A stretch of 6,551 nt of DNA from an uncultured Chitinophagaceae bacterium (GTDB lineage: Bacteria > Bacteroidota > Bacteroidia > Chitinophagales > Chitinophagaceae), in NCBI GenBank assembly GCA_946885665.1, contig CAMPGT010000224.1, forward strand, positions 1-6,551, read 5' to 3'. Shown here piece after piece: positions 6,196 through 6,551 of the stretch. How positions within the stretch are numbered: the stretch's first letter is position 1; each line of letters starts with the position of its first letter. Made by a program: the position numbers and the translations under genes. The notes under the pieces are model-generated. The model saw only the letters and a list, made by a program, of their open reading frames with translations. It had not been told where the DNA came from and did no database searches.

Positions 6196-6551
6196 TCAAC
6201 AGGTCTGCTTCGGAGGGCGAAACAGCGAGGCGAGATGGGCATCCTGGCGAAAAGGCTCGTTAATGTCGCAGTGGGCAACAATTAGCGGGGTGGATGGACG
6301 TTTGAGCTGAATTTTATGAACGGCCAGGTAATAGGCAGAATAAACAATGGTTTCATTTTTAAAGGGGAGTTGCCTGTCGCGGTCATCATCGTCGTCGTTC
6401 AGGTCATCGCCCCAGTAATGCATTGCCAGGAAGTCGATAAAAGCGAGGTGATGGTTACGTTGCTGGTGTTCCTGGAAGTGCTGCAGCAGCGTGGGTATTT
6501 TGCACAATTGGGAAAATGGAAGCGTGTTAAGCATCAATATCGTGACCAATA
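6196..6551 (-). CDS. Asp/His-rich small protein of unknown function upstream of the metal pump (partial, start outside the window)
   Basis: The frame is open to the window edge and ends at TGA 6198-6196. The first visible start, TTG at 6549, is probably not the real one; the leading hydrophobic residues (VTILMLNTLPF) look like the end of a signal peptide whose start is to the right. Numbering from that TTG gives 117 residues. The front half holds LLQHFQEH...NHH (21-34), then FLAMHYWGDD and an acidic run NDDDDDRDRQLPFK (51-64); the end is LASLFRPPKQTC. There are eight His and three Cys. From memory, small Bacteroidota proteins with the same layout (xxHFxEH, HYxGD, a run of Asp, LPFK, a final W/F-xPPK) commonly lie just upstream of CusA/CzcA genes, with no known function. 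His and Asp clusters plus context suggest a periplasmic metal-binding or sensing accessory; that is inference. Confidence 0.75.
   Translation of the reverse strand, partial: LVTILMLNTLPFSQLCKIPTLLQHFQEHQQRNHHLAFIDFLAMHYWGDDLNDDDDDRDRQLPFKNETIVYSAYYLAVHKIQLKRPSTPLIVAHCDINEPFRQDAHLASLFRPPKQTC

Overview
The window looks like a piece of a Bacteroidota chromosome, most likely Chitinophagales or a relative. The evidence is protein-level: a CusA/CzcA pump fused in frame to a TolC-type outer-membrane factor (an architecture I recall as common in that phylum), an upstream Asp/His-rich small protein of a type I associate with the same loci, moderate GC with AT-rich gaps, and mostly no clear Shine-Dalgarno sequences. 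No rRNA or marker gene is present, so the phylum call is an inference from gene families.

Most of the window (565 to 6551) is one minus-strand heavy-metal efflux operon, read from right to left. First is the C-terminal part of a small probable exported protein rich in Asp and His (6196-6551, its start lies outside the window). After a 91-bp AT-rich gap holding a short GC hairpin comes a 1456-residue fusion protein (1734-6104): residues 1-1044 are a complete RND metal pump and residues 1045-1456 a complete TolC-like outer-membrane factor that still carries its own signal peptide. After 23 bp comes a 381-residue lipoprotein membrane-fusion protein (565-1710). Together the last two supply all three parts of a tripartite (inner membrane, periplasmic adaptor, outer membrane) metal exporter. 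The fourth transmembrane helix carries the DFG...VDG...E signature of the CzcA-like divalent-cation pumps (Zn/Co/Cd/Ni type) rather than the CusA-like Cu/Ag type, so divalent metal export is the better guess. No regulator gene lies in the window.

The left end (1-525) is unrelated to the pump and looks eroded. A plus-strand membrane-protein sequence appears in two frames (about 102-311 in one, 313-525 in the other), as if one gene has been split by a frameshift; the downstream half is an intact 70-codon frame that converges on the end of the efflux operon. A bulged palindrome lies at 111-150, and a short coding-looking minus-strand frame with no start codon runs off the left edge (1-91). I see no mobile element, CRISPR array, tRNA or rRNA. 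I found no clearly new system; the most interesting item is the pump-TolC junction, where a signal peptide, a start codon and a ribosome-binding-like sequence are all preserved inside the fused frame.
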